A program made the translations under genes and the position numbers. Positions 5,246 to 6,544 of a stretch of DNA of 6,544 nt are shown piece after piece. Every line of letters begins with the position of its first letter. Position 1 is the stretch's first letter. Under the pieces are notes generated by a model. The model saw only the letters and a list, made by a program, of their open reading frames with translations, was not told where the DNA came from and did not search any database. Source of the DNA: an uncultured Litorivicinus sp. (GTDB lineage Bacteria > Pseudomonadota > Gammaproteobacteria > Pseudomonadales > Litorivicinaceae); contig CALKMT010000157.1 of the NCBI GenBank assembly GCA_938091715.1, positions 1-6,544 on the forward strand, in the 5' to 3' direction.

Positions 5246-5287
5246 GGATCAGTGACCCGGGCGGGTCACAAAAAATAATAATGATCC
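5246..5287 (+). promoter_or_regulatory. Nested inverted repeat upstream of the epimerase gene, possible operator
   Basis: GTGACCC (5252-5258) and GGGTCAC (5263-5269) form a perfect seven-base inverted repeat around GGGC. It is flanked by a second, directly adjoining repeat: GGATCA (5246-5251) and TGATCC (5282-5287), with an A/T-rich stretch, AAAAAATAATAA, on one side only. The A-run follows the hairpin on the + strand and no T-run follows it on either strand, so it is not a terminator. It lies 19 bases before the epimerase start, so it could be an operator for a catabolic regulator, with a poor promoter in the A/T stretch, or an RNA hairpin in a short leader. Confidence 0.45.
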
Positions 5288-5305
5288 AGACAGGCGCGCC
5301 ACAGC

Positions 5306-6427
5306 ATGCTGACTCAACTACCTAAAATCCGCGAAATACAGATCTACCAACACGATTTGCCGGTGAAAAACGGGCCCTACACCATGGCCAAAGCTCAGGT
5401 CTGGGCACTGGATTCAACACTGGTGCGCATGATCGCCGAGGACGGAACCGAGGGATGGGGCGAAGTCTGTCCGGTCGGTCCCACCTATGCCGAGGCCCAC
5501 GCCGCCGGAGCCAGGGCCGCCCTGGCTGAAGTCATTCCGGGGATTATCGGCACTCAGCCCTGGCCCATTCTGCTGCATCGGGCAATGAACGCCCGCTTGA
5601 ACGGGCACTATTACGCCAAGGCCGCCCTGGACATTGCCGCGCATGACCTATTGGGCAAACTGCTGAACCTGCGGGTTTCCGATTTACTGGGCGGCACCCT
5701 GACCGAGCGAATCCCCTCGTACTATGCCACCGGTGTTGGCGAGCCCGACGAGATCGCCCGCCTGGCTCGGGAAAAGCAACAAGAGGGCTATCCCCGCTTG
5801 CAAATCAAGGTCGGCGGCCGTGCGGTTGAAATCGACATCGAAACCGTCCGCAAAGTCTGGGAGCAAGTGCGGGGCAGTGGCATCAAGCTGACCGTTGATG
5901 GCAACCGCGGGTGGTGCACCCGGGATGCCTTGCGCATGTCCCGCGAATGCGGCGACATTCCGTTCATCATGGAGCAACCCTGCAACTCGATCGACGAACT
6001 ACGCCAGATTCGGGGCCAGATCACTCACCCCATTTACATGGACGAAAACAGCCTGGATTTGTCCACGGTCATCCATGCGGTGGGTACGGGATTGGTCGAT
6101 GGGTTTGGCATGAAAGTCACTCGAATCGGTGGATTGCACCCCATGCGCGCCTTTCGGGACATCTGCGACGCCCGCTCTGTTCCGCACACTTCGGATGACT
6201 CTTGGGGTGGCGATATTATCGCCGCAGCCTGTGCGCATGCTGCGGCCACAGTTAGGCCCGAGCTGAATGAAGGCGCCTGGATCGCCGCGCCTTATATCGA
6301 CCATCACTACGATGCATCCGGCGGCATTGAGATTGTCCAAGGGCATATCCAGTTGCCCGAGGGACCTGGACTGGGACTAACTATTAATCCAGAGCAATTT
6401 GGTCAGCCGGTCGCGGTGTTCGACTAA
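5306..6427 (+). CDS. hpbD: 4-hydroxyproline betaine 2-epimerase / proline betaine racemase (enolase superfamily)
   Basis: This 373-residue protein is a full-length member of the mandelate racemase/muconate lactonizing enzyme family. The capping domain carries [13 protein letters not shown] (16-28) and [13 protein letters not shown] (53-65). The barrel carries the paired catalytic lysines, Lys168 in LQIKVGG and Lys270 in [10 protein letters not shown], and the metal ligands Asp198 (VDGN), Glu223 (MEQP) and Asp246 (MDEN). These motifs and much of the rest follow, from memory, the HpbD of Pelagibaca bermudensis, which inverts C2 of trans-4-hydroxy-L-proline betaine and proline betaine. Trp300 (DDSW) and Trp325 (GAWIAAPY) may help hold the quaternary amine. 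The start lacks a strong Shine-Dalgarno sequence, but the ATG at 5306 gives an N-terminus only a few residues longer than HpbD. No demethylase or other betaine-breakdown gene is adjacent. A related dipeptide or amino-acid-derivative epimerase is less likely. Confidence 0.82.
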   Translation: MLTQLPKIREIQIYQHDLPVKNGPYTMAKAQVWALDSTLVRMIAEDGTEGWGEVCPVGPTYAEAHAAGARAALAEVIPGIIGTQPWPILLHRAMNARLNGHYYAKAALDIAAHDLLGKLLNLRVSDLLGGTLTERIPSYYATGVGEPDEIARLAREKQQEGYPRLQIKVGGRAVEIDIETVRKVWEQVRGSGIKLTVDGNRGWCTRDALRMSRECGDIPFIMEQPCNSIDELRQIRGQITHPIYMDENSLDLSTVIHAVGTGLVDGFGMKVTRIGGLHPMRAFRDICDARSVPHTSDDSWGGDIIAAACAHAAATVRPELNEGAWIAAPYIDHHYDASGGIEIVQGHIQLPEGPGLGLTINPEQFGQPVAVFD

Positions 6428-6544
6428 CCCAAGCCACCTGGATTTATGACTTTTAGTTGCTCTGTGTTCAGGTGGGCGGAGCTGGCGACTCCGCTGCCAT
6501 AGCAAGCCGTTCGCAGGTCCAGGATCATCTGTCGCAAGAACCCC
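6428..6544. other. Non-coding tail with two adjacent inverted repeats
   Basis: CCACCTG (6434-6440) and CAGGTGG (6469-6475) form a perfect seven-base repeat around 28 bases. Directly after it, GCGGAG (6476-6481) and CTCCGC (6489-6494) form a six-pair hairpin with a seven-base loop. No T-run follows, so neither is a normal intrinsic terminator, though a structured 3' end of the epimerase transcript is possible. A minus-strand frame of 39 codons is open from the window edge to a stop at 6426-6424, overlapping the epimerase stop; I recognise nothing in it. Confidence 0.35.

Noticed and set aside
5252..5281. Intrinsic terminator from the GTGACCC/GGGTCAC hairpin beside an A-run.
   Set aside because: The A-run follows the hairpin on the + strand, so on the minus strand the T-run comes before the hairpin. 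Neither direction has the required order.
6424..6543. Partial minus-strand gene of 39 codons ending at 6424, convergent with the epimerase gene.
   Set aside because: It is short, has no recognisable motif, and another minus-strand frame is also open here. It remains possible only if the frame continues beyond the window.

Overview
The window looks like chromosomal DNA from a moderately GC-rich, probably marine gammaproteobacterium. The evidence is a gammaproteobacterial-type Zur operator, a ZrgA-type zinc operon of the kind known from Vibrio, and an epimerase very like the hydroxyproline-betaine epimerase of marine bacteria. All five confident transcription units read on the + strand, and no mobile element, CRISPR array, tRNA or rRNA is visible.

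Layout. (1) 64-729: a LuxR/NarL-type regulator whose receiver domain has lost several phosphorylation-site residues. (2) 730-1052: a 323-base leader without a convincing gene, packed with back-to-back inverted repeats and ending in a hairpin that displays the Shine-Dalgarno sequence in its loop. (3) 1053-2024: a secreted substrate-binding protein of the glycine-betaine (OpuAC/ProX) type with no permease or ATPase beside it, closed by a strong terminator at 2034-2064. (4) 2091-2113: a near-perfect Zur box. It heads a four-gene operon whose genes all overlap by 4-7 bases: ZrgA (His-rich periplasmic zinc protein), a LolD/MacB-type ATPase, an FtsX/MacB-type permease and a secreted DUF3299 protein. 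(5) 5160-5305: an intergenic stretch with a nested inverted repeat. (6) 5306-6427: an enolase-superfamily enzyme best read as 4-hydroxyproline betaine 2-epimerase (HpbD). (7) 6428-6544: a non-coding tail with two adjacent inverted repeats.

How the parts may work together. The Zur box and ZrgA operon form a coherent zinc-starvation unit. In zinc-replete cells Zur would block the promoter; in starvation ZrgA would bind zinc in the periplasm, with the MacB-like ATPase/permease pair and the DUF3299 protein assisting in a way not yet understood. The betaine-type binding protein and HpbD lie on either side of this operon and could belong to one quaternary-amine uptake and breakdown programme, but nothing in the sequence ties them together directly.

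The least explained element is the leader of the betaine-binding protein. Its string of hairpins is far denser than chance would suggest, and I do not recognise it as a known riboswitch. It is my main candidate for an undescribed regulatory element.
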